15,149 bases of DNA from contig JAFTMP010000137.1 in NCBI GenBank assembly GCA_017452335.1, positions 1 through 15,149 of the forward strand, read 5' to 3'. The position numbers were made by a program, and so were the translations under genes. Numbering within the stretch: position 1 is the stretch's first letter; each line of letters opens with the position of its first letter. This DNA comes from Clostridia bacterium (GTDB lineage: Bacteria; Bacillota; Clostridia; Oscillospirales; CAG-272). The notes under the pieces are model-generated. The model saw nothing but the letters and a program-made list of their open reading frames with translations, ran no database searches and was not told where the DNA came from. Shown one piece after another: positions 1 through 6,519 of this stretch.

Positions 1-162
1 TGCGGTCCGCTGGAGTTTTCGGTGCGGGATACCTACAAATCTCTTATTCATTTGGGCAAGCGCATCATCGTGACCGATGCGGACGGCAACCGCTACGATA
101 TTCCCGACAGTACAAGTCTTGACCGCACCAGCCGCAAGCAGATTGACCTGTATCTCTGGTAA
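1..162 (+). CDS. DUF1854 family protein, C-terminal end (partial)
   Basis: Frame 1 is open from the first base of the window to a TAA at 160-162, giving the last 53 residues of a protein whose start lies outside. The readable part contains a segment like 'IIVTDADGNRYDIPD' followed by 'LDRTSRKQIDLYLW'. From memory this resembles the C-terminal end of DUF1854 proteins, which end in a 'D-G-x-x-Y-x-IPD…LD…SR' pattern and are commonly encoded directly before an ABC transporter. That is the arrangement here: the ABC gene starts only 12 bases after this stop, so the two are almost certainly one operon. The molecular function of DUF1854 is not established; some proteobacterial members are annotated as associated with cyanophycin metabolism. 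The call rests on a short fragment and a remembered motif, so it is moderate. Confidence 0.6.
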   Translation, partial: CGPLEFSVRDTYKSLIHLGKRIIVTDADGNRYDIPDSTSLDRTSRKQIDLYLW

Positions 163-174
163 AAGGGGCTTCAC

Positions 175-2424
175 ATGCAAGTATTTAAAAAGAAAAAGAA
201 AAAAACGCCCACACCCAAAGAGGTTCTGTGCTCTTGGGAGCCCCGCTTCAAAAAGGACGGCTTCCTTGATCTGATCACCTACAATTACAAAGCCACCGAC
301 GGGGGCTTTGAAAAGATCAAGGGAATCGCCGTGATCACCGAGGAGCAGATCCTTTGCTATGAGGAAGGGGCGCTGGTGCGCACCCTGTCCTTTGAAGGGA
401 TGGACAGCTGTTCGCTCTTTGACGGCGGTGCATTTGTGCGTATCATTTTGCACAACGGCAAGGATCGGCTTCTTGTGGCAACGGGAGACCTGAAGTATAA
501 GGAGCGCTTCGGTGCGTTCGTGCAGGTAATCAATCGGATGCTGGAGGAGGGCGCGTACCTTCCCCCTGAGGCATTGCGGGAAAAGGTCTGTCCCCGTTGC
601 GGCAGACCCTACAGGCCGGGCAGTAACTCCTGCGTGCGGTGCGGAAGCAAGAAAAAGCAATTTTTGTGGCTCTTTGGCATCATGAAGCCGCTGATTCCGG
701 GACTTCTCCTTTCCCTGCTGCTCTTCCTTTCCATTTCTGCCATTGGGCTGGTCTCTCCCCTGCTTTCGGAGCAGATGGTGGATGGCTACTTAAAAAACGA
801 GTCTGCCGGCAAAAATGAGGTACTTCCCTATTTGCTGGTAGTGCTTGCCATGTTTGGATGCACTGCTCTTTCAAGACTGCTCTCTGCCCTTCGAAGCATT
901 ATTTCCGCCAAAATCGGCAGTAAAGCCGCGTATCACCTGCGCGCCACCGTTTTTGAAAAAATACAAAACCTCTCCCTTGCCGGCATCAACCGCCGCACTG
1001 CGGGAGAGCTGATGCAAAGAGTCACCGATGACACCACCGTGCTCAAAAACTTTTTAACGGGTGATTTTGGGCACATTGTGGAGCAGATCACCACCTTTGT
1101 TGCCATCGGCATTATTTTGATCGTCTTTGACCTGCAAAACCATACCCCGCTGTTTTTGCTGATCTTCCTGCCTGCCATTCCCGCGCTGATCTGCTTTCGG
1201 CTCTTCCATCTTCGCATCCGCCGTATCTACCGTACCCAGTGGCTGGTGACCTCCAAGGCAAGCACCCTGCTTCACGATATCTTTTCGGGCATTCGAGTGG
1301 TAAAAGCCTTTGGCAGAGAAGAGGATGAGATCGTAAAATACGAACAGTCCATCGGGGCAGTCAAACGGGTACAAAAGCGCAATGAGCTCTTTTGGGCAGT
1401 CTTTTCTCCAATGCTGAACACCATGCTCACCATGGGGGAGTTTTTCGTGCTCTTCTTCGTGGGCAACGCCATTTTAAAAGGCGACATGACCCTTGGCGAA
1501 ATGACCAAGTTCACCGCCTACGCCTCCATGATCTACGGACCGCTACGCTCCATGTCGTTCATTCCCCGACGCATCCTGCGCGCCACTACGTCACTATCTA
1601 AAATTTATGACTTGATGGTGGACGACGATATCCTCACCCACCAGGAGGGTGCGCCCGATCTTGAATTAAAGGGGCATCTCACCTTTGAAAACGTGTCATT
1701 TGGCTATGAGACGGGCAAGCCCGTGTTAAAGCATGTGAATTTGGAGGTACATCCCGGAGAAATGATCGGAATCGTGGGCAGATCCGGTGTGGGCAAGAGC
1801 ACGCTGATCAATTTGGTCATGCGGCTTTATGATACCGAGGAAGGAAAGGTACTCCTTGACGGCATGGATATCAAGGACCTTTCCCCCGAAACACTGCGCT
1901 GCAGTGTGGGCGCGGTGCTGCAGGAAACCTTCCTTTTTGCAGGCACCATCCGAGATAATATCGCCTATGCCAAGCCCGATGCCACGGGAGAGGAGATCAT
2001 TGCTGCCGCCAAGATCGCGGGCGCCCATGAGTTTATCCTGCGGCAAAAGGACGGCTATGACACCTATGTGGGCGAGAAGGGCTGTACCCTTTCGGGGGGC
2101 GAACGGCAGAGAATCGCCATTGCAAGAGCGGTCCTGCTTGATCCCAAGATCCTTATTCTTGATGAAGCCACCTCCGCGCTGGACACCGAAACGGAAAAGC
2201 AAATCCAAGATGCCCTGCAAAAGCTGATCGCAGGACGCACCACCCTTGCCATTGCACACCGTCTTTCCACCCTTCGAAACGCCACCAGGCTGATCGTCTT
2301 GGACAACCACGGCATTGCCGAGCAGGGCACCCATGAGGAGCTGATGCAAAACAAAAACGGTATTTACTACGGACTGGTCATGGCGCAAAGACAGATGTCC
2401 TCTGCCAAATCCACCAAGCAGTAA
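175..2424 (+). CDS. ABC transporter, fused permease and ATPase with N-terminal extension and zinc ribbon
   Basis: This 749-residue exporter-type half-transporter probably works as a dimer in the cytoplasmic membrane. Residues 1-130 form a non-membrane domain that I do not recognise. A zinc ribbon follows with CPRC at 139-142 and CVRC at 153-156. A six-helix ABC membrane domain spans about 165-470 and the ATPase about 500-740. ATPase motifs are complete: Walker A GRSGVGKST near 534, Q-loop near 580, signature LSGGE at 639-643, Walker B ILILDEATSALD near 658, and the switch histidine in IAHRLST near 692. It is longer than the usual ~580 residues because of the N-terminal extension. The ATG at 175 follows an AGGGG ribosome site. 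It sits 12 bases after the DUF1854-like gene, a pairing seen in other genomes. The substrate cannot be told from sequence. The general class is certain. Confidence 0.95.
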   Translation: MQVFKKKKKKTPTPKEVLCSWEPRFKKDGFLDLITYNYKATDGGFEKIKGIAVITEEQILCYEEGALVRTLSFEGMDSCSLFDGGAFVRIILHNGKDRLLVATGDLKYKERFGAFVQVINRMLEEGAYLPPEALREKVCPRCGRPYRPGSNSCVRCGSKKKQFLWLFGIMKPLIPGLLLSLLLFLSISAIGLVSPLLSEQMVDGYLKNESAGKNEVLPYLLVVLAMFGCTALSRLLSALRSIISAKIGSKAAYHLRATVFEKIQNLSLAGINRRTAGELMQRVTDDTTVLKNFLTGDFGHIVEQITTFVAIGIILIVFDLQNHTPLFLLIFLPAIPALICFRLFHLRIRRIYRTQWLVTSKASTLLHDIFSGIRVVKAFGREEDEIVKYEQSIGAVKRVQKRNELFWAVFSPMLNTMLTMGEFFVLFFVGNAILKGDMTLGEMTKFTAYASMIYGPLRSMSFIPRRILRATTSLSKIYDLMVDDDILTHQEGAPDLELKGHLTFENVSFGYETGKPVLKHVNLEVHPGEMIGIVGRSGVGKSTLINLVMRLYDTEEGKVLLDGMDIKDLSPETLRCSVGAVLQETFLFAGTIRDNIAYAKPDATGEEIIAAAKIAGAHEFILRQKDGYDTYVGEKGCTLSGGERQRIAIARAVLLDPKILILDEATSALDTETEKQIQDALQKLIAGRTTLAIAHRLSTLRNATRLIVLDNHGIAEQGTHEELMQNKNGIYYGLVMAQRQMSSAKSTKQ

Positions 2425-2445
2425 TCCCAAAAACCATTACCATAC

Positions 2446-2483
2446 AAAAACAACGCCGATCCTTACGGATCGGCGCTGTTTTT
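2446..2483. terminator. Bidirectional Rho-independent terminator
   Basis: A hairpin with arms built around GCCGATCC and GGATCGGC and a TTAC loop is flanked by A5 on the left and T5 on the right, so it can end transcripts from both sides. It lies between the converging ABC transporter and thioredoxin genes. Confidence 0.9.
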
Positions 2484-2486
2484 GTA

Positions 2487-2783
2487 TTATCCTATGAAAT
2501 CCAACAGCTTTTCCTTGCTCTGATAGCCCAGCGTGGTCTTTGTTGCCTTGCCGTTTTCAAAGAGCACCAGCATGGGGATGCTGGATACGCGGTACTGAAC
2601 GGCAAGTGCGTTTTCTTCATCCACGTTGATCTTGCACACCTTCACACTGCCCTCTTTTTCAAGCTCCTCCAAAATGGGAGAAAGCATCTTGCAGGGACCG
2701 CACCAGTCGGCATAGAAATCCACCAGCACCTTTCCTTCTGCCCGCAGTACCTCTGTTTCAAAAGCTTGTCCGTTAATTTTCAT
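2487..2783 (-). CDS. trxA: Thioredoxin
   Basis: This is a 98-residue single-domain thioredoxin, a little shorter than the usual ~105. It reduces disulfides in cytoplasmic proteins. The active site WCGPC is at residues 27-31, preceded by VDFYAD, and the cis-proline loop SIPMLVLF places the conserved proline at 70. The start codon follows a purine-rich ribosome site (GAGAGG). The gene begins 12 bases after the stop of the FTR-type catalytic protein upstream, so the two are co-transcribed. This strongly suggests that the thioredoxin is the electron acceptor of that reductase and is charged from ferredoxin instead of NADPH. The adjacent bidirectional terminator ends the transcript. The thioredoxin call is secure; the exact symbol is conventional. 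Confidence 0.96.
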   Translation of the reverse strand: MKINGQAFETEVLRAEGKVLVDFYADWCGPCKMLSPILEELEKEGSVKVCKINVDEENALAVQYRVSSIPMLVLFENGKATKTTLGYQSKEKLLDFIG

Positions 2784-2795
2784 TCTCTTTACCTC

Positions 2796-2999
2796 TCAAT
2801 CCTTTTCTTTGTAATAAAGCATGCAGTGGCAGTACCCTTCAAAATTAGGGTCTGCGATCTGCTCTTTAAATTCCTTGCACATGCACTTGTTTTCGGGGAT
2901 CAGTTCCCTTCTGCAGGGACAGTAGCCATCCTTCTTTTTCAGTCCTTCCTTGATCATTTTCACGATCTCTTCATCCTCGTTTAACCGAATCTTCGCCAT
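2796..2999 (-). CDS. Ferredoxin:thioredoxin reductase catalytic (beta) subunit-like protein
   Basis: This 67-residue protein carries the three paired-cysteine motifs of ferredoxin:thioredoxin reductase catalytic subunits: CPC at 27-29, CMC at 39-41 and CHC at 57-59. In this family four of the cysteines hold a [4Fe-4S] cluster next to a redox disulfide, and the enzyme passes electrons from ferredoxin to thioredoxin. The spacing here is CPC-X9-CMC-X15-CHC, unlike the plant and cyanobacterial CPC-X16-CPC-X8-CHC. No variable (alpha) subunit gene is next to it. I start the gene at the ATG at 2999 because AGGAGGGG lies just upstream. An in-frame start 22 codons earlier would add a lysine-rich stretch with no ribosome site. 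It is followed directly by thioredoxin, its expected partner. Confidence 0.85.
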   Translation of the reverse strand: MAKIRLNEDEEIVKMIKEGLKKKDGYCPCRRELIPENKCMCKEFKEQIADPNFEGYCHCMLYYKEKD

Positions 3000-3036
3000 G
3001 AGACCCCTCCTTTTTCGCATCTGCCTTTTTTTCTTT

Positions 3037-3065
3037 ATTTTACTAAGTTTTCCCCCTTTTGTCAA
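3037..3065 (-). promoter_or_regulatory. Promoter of the FTR-thioredoxin operon
   Basis: Reading the minus strand, TTGACA (3065-3060) is followed after exactly 17 bases by TAAAAT (3042-3037), about 40 bases before the chosen ATG at 2999. The -35 is perfect and the -10 matches at five of six positions of TATAAT. No operator-like palindrome overlaps it, so it looks like a housekeeping promoter. Confidence 0.75.
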
Positions 3066-3090
3066 GAGATATTCCCACTAAAAGAGCATT

Positions 3091-3126
3091 GCGAAAAATT
3101 TCACGAAAAAATTCGCGAAAAAAATT
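3091..3126. repeat. Phased A-tracts upstream of the blaI promoter
   Basis: Three imperfect 11-13 bp units of the form 'cgaaaaatt' follow one another, with A-tracts at 3094-3098, 3106-3111 and 3118-3124. A further A-run at 3138-3144 abuts the -35 at 3147. The spacing is roughly one helical turn. This could bend the DNA or act as an UP element for the BlaI-operon promoter. The repeat is seen directly; the role is inferred. Confidence 0.45.
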
Positions 3127-3146
3127 CTGTTTTTTTGAAAAAAACC

Positions 3147-3175
3147 TTGACAAATCATTCTACAGTGTGTAGAAT
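3147..3175 (+). promoter_or_regulatory. Promoter of the blaI-vanZ-blaR1 operon
   Basis: TTGACA at 3147-3152 and TAGAAT at 3170-3175 are separated by 17 bases, a near-consensus sigma-A promoter. The -10 lies inside the first inverted repeat, which fits repression by the BlaI-type protein encoded 55 bases downstream. Confidence 0.82.
3157..3175. promoter_or_regulatory. blaI operator: BlaI-type operator 1
   Basis: A perfect inverted repeat, ATTCTACA-GTG-TGTAGAAT, covers the end of the promoter spacer and the whole -10 element. BlaI/MecI repressors bind dyads built on TACA/TGTA, so this is the expected autoregulatory site of the next gene. The palindrome is exact; the binding is inferred. Confidence 0.8.
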
Positions 3176-3181
3176 ACAGTT

Positions 3182-3200
3182 GTACTACAAGTTGTAGAAT
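3182..3200. promoter_or_regulatory. blaI operator: BlaI-type operator 2
   Basis: This second dyad, GTACTACA-AGT-TGTAGAAT, shares its right half-site with operator 1 and has a core CTACA/TGTAG match. Its centre lies 25 bp from that of operator 1, near the expected transcription start. Tandem dyads are typical of bla and mec control regions. Confidence 0.75.
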
Positions 3201-3230
3201 AGCAGGCAACCACAGAAAGGAGTTACGATC

Positions 3231-3593
3231 ATGAGTGAGATGCAAATGGGCACAGGAGAAAAGAGCTTTGCAGAGATCATTTGGGCAAACGAGCCCATTA
3301 CCTCGGGCGAGCTTGCCAAGAAAAGCGAAGAGGCGCTGGGGTGGAAAAAGACCACCTCTTATACCGTTTTGAAGCGCCTTTGCGACAAGGGACTTTTCCA
3401 AAACGAAAAGGGGGTCGTCACCTCCCTTCTTTCAAAGCAAGACTACTATGCAATGCAAAGTGAGCAATTTGTCAGCGACTCCTTTGGTGGGTCCCTGCCC
3501 GCCTTCTTTGCCGCATTTACTTCAAGGAAAAAGCTCAGCGACAGCGAGGTGGCGGAGCTTCAGCGGATGATCGACGAACACAAGGAAGATTAA
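3231..3593 (+). CDS. blaI: BlaI/MecI/CopY family transcriptional repressor
   Basis: This 120-residue winged-helix repressor matches the size of the BlaI/MecI family. The DNA-binding domain covers about 22-65, with the typical 'WKKTTSYTVLKRLCDKGLF' segment at 38-56. A C-terminal helical dimerisation part follows, 'LSDSEVAELQRMIDE' at 102-116. In the family the repressor is cut, after a sensor signal, in the linker between these parts; here that linker reads 'LPAFFAAFTSRKK' at 89-101. The ATG follows AAAGGAG. The gene heads an operon with a VanZ-like protein and a BlaR1-type sensor, and two TACA/TGTA dyads sit on its promoter, so autorepression relieved by the sensor is likely. No beta-lactamase gene is in the window, so the regulated resistance is unknown. 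Confidence 0.92.
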   Translation: MSEMQMGTGEKSFAEIIWANEPITSGELAKKSEEALGWKKTTSYTVLKRLCDKGLFQNEKGVVTSLLSKQDYYAMQSEQFVSDSFGGSLPAFFAAFTSRKKLSDSEVAELQRMIDEHKED

Positions 3594-3609
3594 AGAGGGT
3601 CTTGCGGCA

Positions 3610-4188
3610 ATGACTTTTCAATACTTCTTTTTTGATACCTATCTCGGCTATTTTCTGCAGGTGCTCCCCATCGCCCTGTTAGTCAGTACCGTCTATGGCT
3701 TGATCAGATACAGAAAAAAGCGCGCTCTGCCCTCGCGCGAAAAGGTATTTCCCTGCGTGTTTCTCTGCTACATGACAGGACTGATCTGTTTGGTGCTGGC
3801 AATTGATCTGGTGGGCGTTTTATGGTACCTGCTGCTATACCGCATGCCCGCCGGACGAGATATTAGACTCTTTTCGGGGAGCATCGACCTTGTTCCCGAT
3901 TTTTTCCTGCATTTAAGCGGTGAAAATCTGGGGAATTTGCTAATGTTCCTGCCCTTTGGTCTGCTTTATCCTTTGTCAAAAGGGCAAACCACATGGAAAA
4001 AGACGCTCCTTGCAGGCTTTCTTTCCATTCTCGGCATAGAACTTCTGCAACCGATATTGGGCAGAGCCTTCGACATCAATGACATCATTTTGAATTTTCT
4101 TGGCATTTTGATTTCCGCATCGCTGTTTTTTGCCGTCAAAAGGGTGTACGGGCGATTCACAAGCAACCGCGCTCAACACACCCCCTAA
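3610..4188 (+). CDS. VanZ-like family membrane protein
   Basis: This 192-residue integral membrane protein has about five hydrophobic segments, near 12-32, 48-76, 104-122, 130-148 and 156-174. It contains the VanZ-family pattern 'NLLMFLPFGLLYPL' at 107-120 and 'GIELLQPILGRAFDINDIILNFLG' around 147-170, which is one of the family's clearest signatures. VanZ of enterococci gives low-level teicoplanin resistance by an unknown mechanism; most VanZ-like proteins have no tested function. The gene begins 16 bases after blaI and ends 27 to 111 bases before the BlaR1 start, depending on which start is used. It is therefore probably induced together with them. It may be the effector of this resistance operon, but that is inference from position. 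Confidence 0.88.
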   Translation: MTFQYFFFDTYLGYFLQVLPIALLVSTVYGLIRYRKKRALPSREKVFPCVFLCYMTGLICLVLAIDLVGVLWYLLLYRMPAGRDIRLFSGSIDLVPDFFLHLSGENLGNLLMFLPFGLLYPLSKGQTTWKKTLLAGFLSILGIELLQPILGRAFDINDIILNFLGILISASLFFAVKRVYGRFTSNRAQHTP

Positions 4189-4215
4189 ACCCCTCGATTG
4201 ATAAGGGATTTCATT

Positions 4216-4371
4216 ATGAAAGAACTGTTTTTAAATTTTTTAAACATGAGCATCACGGCGGGTTGTACCGTCCTGGCGCTGGTCATAGGAGGAATAAGAA
4301 TGGAGAAACTGTTTTTAAGTTTTTTAAACATGAGCATCACGGCAGGCTGGATCGTCCTGGCGCTGGTCATC
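4216..4371 (+). repeat. 84-nt in-frame tandem duplication at the start of blaR1
   Basis: Bases 4216-4287 and 4300-4371 are near copies (about 12 differences in 72), both beginning ATG and both encoding the same first membrane segment: 'MKELFLNFLNMSITAG' and 'MEKLFLSFLNMSITAG'. The period is 84 bases, exactly 28 codons, and the frame stays open across both. Between the copies lies AGGAGG (4287-4292), a strong ribosome site for the second ATG. The first copy has only a weak AAGGG before it. The duplication is seen directly; whether the first copy is translated is not known. Confidence 0.9.
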
Positions 4372-6519
4372 TTAAGACCGCTTTTTAAAAAGGCGCCCAA
4401 GTGGATCACCTGTGCGCTGTGGGGGCTGGTGGCACTGCGGCTAATTTTCCCCTTCTCCATTGAAAGTGCCATGAGTCTGATTCCCAGTGCAAAAACCGTG
4501 CCCCCCGAAACCATCTATCAGCAGGAGCCCCAAATTTCTACGGGCATCCCCGTTTTAAACTCTGCCGTCAATCCCATTCTTTCAGAGCAATTCAGCGCGC
4601 AGGGGTATGAGACCGAAACGGTGCTGGGCGCAAAGGTCTATCCCTTTGAAGCGCTGGTGCGGGTCTGTGCCTTCATTTGGCTGATCGGAATGGGCGCCAT
4701 GCTTCTTTATATGCTCCTCAGCTTTCTCATTTTAAAGATACGCCTAAGAGAAGCGGTGAAAAGCGAGGAGGGCTATTATCACTCCGATAAAGTACCCAGC
4801 CCCTTCATTTTCGGCATCGTCAATCCCCGCATTTATCTGCCCGCAGAGCTGTCAAGCGAGGACAAGAGGCATGTTCTTGCCCACGAACGGGCGCACTTGA
4901 AGAGAAAAGACCATCTCATCAAGCCCTTTGGCTTCTTCCTGCTTTGCTTTTACTGGTTTAATCCCCTGCTATGGCTGGCGTATATCCTGCTTTGCAGAGA
5001 TATTGAGGCGGCGTGCGATGAAAAGGTGATCAAAAACATGGACGCAGAGGGCAAAAAGGGCTACTCCACCGCCCTTCTTCACTGCAGCATCGGCACAAAC
5101 GCCCGCCGTACCCTTTCTGCCTGCCCCCTTGCCTTTGGCGAAACGGGGGTGAAGGGGCGGATCAAATCGGTGCTTTCCTACAAAAAGCCTGCGCTGTGGG
5201 TGCTTGTGGGCGCTGTCGTGCTGTCTCTTGTGCTCACGGGGTGTCTTTTGACCGATCCCAAGGGCGAAAGTCTTGAGGTGGATGACGAGATACAGCGCGC
5301 CCTTTCCAAGATCATTCTTGAAGAAAACCACAACGACAAGCGGGGCAATACCCAAGCCTTTGAGGGGCACACTGTTTTTGGCAGTGAAGACAAAAACGGT
5401 GACTACACCTACTATCTTTGGATCAACTACGGCGAATACACCCTTGAAAACGGTCGGCTGGAGCACTATAACGGCTTTAGCGGACCTGCCAAAATCACCA
5501 TGGAGTTGCACGATGAGGAGGGCTTTGTATTAAAGGAATACAAGACTCCCCGCGATGGCTCCTACTATGATGACGATATCCGCAAAATGGTGCCGATGAA
5601 ATGGTGGTCAAAGGCGCTTAACGGGCAGAACTACGCCGCAAAGAACAAAGAAGCCATGTGGAAGCAGATCGAACCCTGGCTGTTGGCAGAGGGAACTTAT
5701 AACTATACCTTTTCAGACTATGACCGCTCCTATCTTTCCTTAAAGGAGGACGGCACCTTCTCCCTCATTCTTTCCACCCACGGGGCATACTATCCCTATG
5801 GAAGCTACGTGACCGACGAGAAAAACGGACTGATCGTCTGCACCACCGAGGATCTGGGGGAAAAATACGTCTTTAAAAAGGATACGAACACCCTCATTTT
5901 CGTAAAAGAGGACTCTGCAGCCCTGCCCGAATACTCCTATAACGGTAGGGTACGCCCCTGCATTCCCGACGGTGCCATCTTTACCGAGCCCGGTTTTATT
6001 CCCGAAAGCGATTTCGTTTTTCCCCAGGTTGACGGTATTGCCTTCGACATTGACGGTGACGGTGAAAAAGAGCGCTTTTCGCTGACCCACGGACCGACCT
6101 CGGGCGTGATCTCCTATTATCTGACAATGCTTAAGGGGGAGGAGCAAACGAGAGTTCTTCTTTCCCCTTGTGCCCGCATCTACAGCTTCGACATCCAAAA
6201 TGAAAGACTGTATTTGAAGGGTATCGGTGAAACAAACGAGCACGAAAGTTATCTTTACGAAATACTCCTTGAAAACGGCGTGCTCTTGGTCAAAAGCAGT
6301 GAAACGCACAGTCTTCTTACTGCTTCCCACTTTGCTTGGGACAGAACAAATGAGCCTGCGTTGACCCTTCCCGAGTATGAGGAAGTACCTTTCGTTTTAT
6401 CGGGGAGGGAACGGATATCCAATTGGTCTGCACCGATAAGAAGGGACAAGAGAAAACGCTTGCAAATTGGGTCGCTTCCGGTGGAGGTTTTTCTGCAACG
6501 CCCATCATTACCGATCTGA
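4300..6519 (+). CDS. blaR1: BlaR1-type sensor protease (M56 family), truncated by frameshift
   Basis: This membrane metalloprotease senses antibiotic or wall stress and triggers removal of its partner BlaI. From the ATG at 4300 it has N-terminal membrane helices, the zinc motif HERAH at 195-199, a probable third zinc ligand E236 in EAACDE, and a last membrane helix near 298-317. A long extracellular tail follows. The tail resembles that of other clostridial BlaR1 proteins, with a 'DGSYYDDDIR' stretch, a 'SYLSLKEDGTFSLILS' stretch and a 'DIDGDGEKE' calcium-loop-like motif. I see no penicillin-binding SxxK/KTG sensor domain. I chose 4300 because AGGAGG precedes it by 7 bases; an ATG at 4216 would add 28 residues repeating the first helix. 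The last ~39 residues, basic and unlike the family, follow a probable one-base loss near 6403. Without that loss the protein would continue to 7079 (~926 residues). Confidence 0.88.
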   Translation: MEKLFLSFLNMSITAGWIVLALVILRPLFKKAPKWITCALWGLVALRLIFPFSIESAMSLIPSAKTVPPETIYQQEPQISTGIPVLNSAVNPILSEQFSAQGYETETVLGAKVYPFEALVRVCAFIWLIGMGAMLLYMLLSFLILKIRLREAVKSEEGYYHSDKVPSPFIFGIVNPRIYLPAELSSEDKRHVLAHERAHLKRKDHLIKPFGFFLLCFYWFNPLLWLAYILLCRDIEAACDEKVIKNMDAEGKKGYSTALLHCSIGTNARRTLSACPLAFGETGVKGRIKSVLSYKKPALWVLVGAVVLSLVLTGCLLTDPKGESLEVDDEIQRALSKIILEENHNDKRGNTQAFEGHTVFGSEDKNGDYTYYLWINYGEYTLENGRLEHYNGFSGPAKITMELHDEEGFVLKEYKTPRDGSYYDDDIRKMVPMKWWSKALNGQNYAAKNKEAMWKQIEPWLLAEGTYNYTFSDYDRSYLSLKEDGTFSLILSTHGAYYPYGSYVTDEKNGLIVCTTEDLGEKYVFKKDTNTLIFVKEDSAALPEYSYNGRVRPCIPDGAIFTEPGFIPESDFVFPQVDGIAFDIDGDGEKERFSLTHGPTSGVISYYLTMLKGEEQTRVLLSPCARIYSFDIQNERLYLKGIGETNEHESYLYEILLENGVLLVKSSETHSLLTASHFAWDRTNEPALTLPEYEEVPFVLSGRERISNWSAPIRRDKRKRLQIGSLPVEVFLQRPSLPI

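Noticed and set aside
1726..2430. A 234-codon minus-strand open frame opposite the ABC ATPase domain
   Set aside because: The plus-strand ATPase has every motif in order. The antisense product is low-complexity and has no family resemblance.
3001..3060. Pyrimidine-rich stretch as a terminator or small RNA
   Set aside because: It is the untranslated leader and promoter region of the minus-strand FTR operon, where its complement is a purine-rich leader. No stem-loop is formed.
3000..3065. N-terminal extension of the FTR-type protein by 22 residues from an upstream ATG
   Set aside because: The extension is lysine- and arginine-rich, lacks a ribosome site, and would cover the AGGAGGGG that serves the ATG at 2999 as well as the promoter -10.
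6395..6425. Programmed -1 ribosomal frameshift in blaR1
   Set aside because: No slippery heptamer and no clear downstream structure were seen at the point of frame change. A missing base in the G run explains it more simply.
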